Shown here: positions 6,121-6,278 of the stretch, one piece after another
Numbering within the stretch: position 1 is the stretch's first letter
How the letters are laid out: each line of letters starts with the position of its first letter
Source of the DNA: Tannerella sp.
Lineage (GTDB): Bacteria; Bacteroidota; Bacteroidia; Bacteroidales; Tannerellaceae
Reading direction: 5' to 3'
DNA length: 6,278 bases
Assembly: GCA_031267485.1 (NCBI GenBank)
Contig: JAIRYY010000069.1
Coordinates: forward strand, 1-6,278
Notes under the pieces: generated by a model
Seen by the model: the letters and a program-made list of their open reading frames with translations, nothing else
Told to the model about the DNA's origin: nothing
The model's database searches: none
Position numbers and translations under genes: made by a program

Positions 6121-6278
6121 CATCTGGGGATACATTCCGATTCTGCCCGCACATCCACCGCAGTCCTGCCCGCGCATACGATTTGCGGACAGGCATTCAA
6201 AGGCCTGAAGCGAAAAAGGCTACCCCGAAAGCCAACGGTGTACGGTGTAGAGACGTACGCGGTATGTCATGACATTTG

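Larger units (their letters stand above)
6000..6278. other. 279-bp stretch with no supportable gene
   Basis: All six frames were read. The open stretches here have no convincing start, protein-like composition or recognisable motif, and no tRNA-like or rRNA-like sequence is seen. It contains the hairpins described separately, an AT-rich patch around 6073-6101, a small CAGGC/GCCTG inverted repeat (6190-6207) and a doubled ACGGTGT (6234-6247). The expected next genes of such a locus (MoxR ATPase, DUF58) are not recognisable here; an ATG at 6269 could start a gene but shows only three codons. Confidence 0.6.

Noticed and set aside
6026..6208. 60-codon open stretch reading through FREAFFIWGYIPILP
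   Set aside because: It looks slightly protein-like but has no ATG, no ribosome-binding site and no family resemblance. I could not support it as a gene or a remnant.
6012..6272. 86-codon GTG-start open frame after DUF4350
   Set aside because: Its Arg/Ser/Pro/Cys-rich translation shows no motif, the start is weak, and it runs through the hairpin region.
6264..6275. Perfect 12-bp palindrome ATGTCATGACAT near the right edge
   Set aside because: About one or two perfect 12-bp palindromes are expected by chance in a window this size, and no promoter context is visible.

Overview
The window looks like the chromosome of a fairly GC-rich member of the Bacteroidota, most likely Bacteroidales. Three things point there. 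The gene set (RDD protein, SpoIIM-like protein, DUF4129, DUF4350, plus a secreted DUF4861 protein) is one I associate with that group. Most starts lack a strong Shine-Dalgarno sequence. The single divergent promoter region carries perfect TAnnTTTG -7 boxes, the consensus of the Bacteroidota primary sigma factor. I cannot name the species.

Layout. On the minus strand, an RDD-family membrane protein (1259-1981) is followed after 19 bp by a secreted DUF4861 protein (1-1239) that runs off the left edge without a stop. On the plus strand, four tightly packed genes form one probable operon: a SpoIIM-family membrane protein (2041-3009), an unnamed multi-pass membrane protein (2984-3928), a DUF4129 protein (3932-4792) and a DUF4350 protein (4782-5999). 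The neighbouring genes overlap by 26 nt, lie 3 nt apart, and overlap by 11 nt. The two units diverge from a 59-bp gap (1982-2040) that holds head-to-head -7 elements inside a near-perfect 23-bp palindrome. From 6000 to 6278 I find no convincing gene, only stem-loops and AT-rich sequence.

Biology. The RDD, SpoIIM, multi-pass, DUF4129 and DUF4350 proteins resemble the membrane-protein part of a conserved Bacteroidota locus that normally continues with a MoxR-type AAA+ ATPase and a DUF58 (von Willebrand A-like) protein. Neither is present here; they may lie beyond the right edge, or this locus may be rearranged. The encoded proteins would form an envelope module of unknown function: integral membrane proteins plus two proteins with extracytoplasmic or cytoplasmic soluble domains. 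SpoIIM here is only a family name and does not imply sporulation.

The most unusual points are the Ala/Gly/Val/Asp-rich tandem-repeat tail on the DUF4129 protein (42-nt and 12-nt units), the symmetric divergent promoter, the chain of overlapping hairpins after the DUF4350 gene, and the pairing of a secreted DUF4861 protein with the RDD gene.
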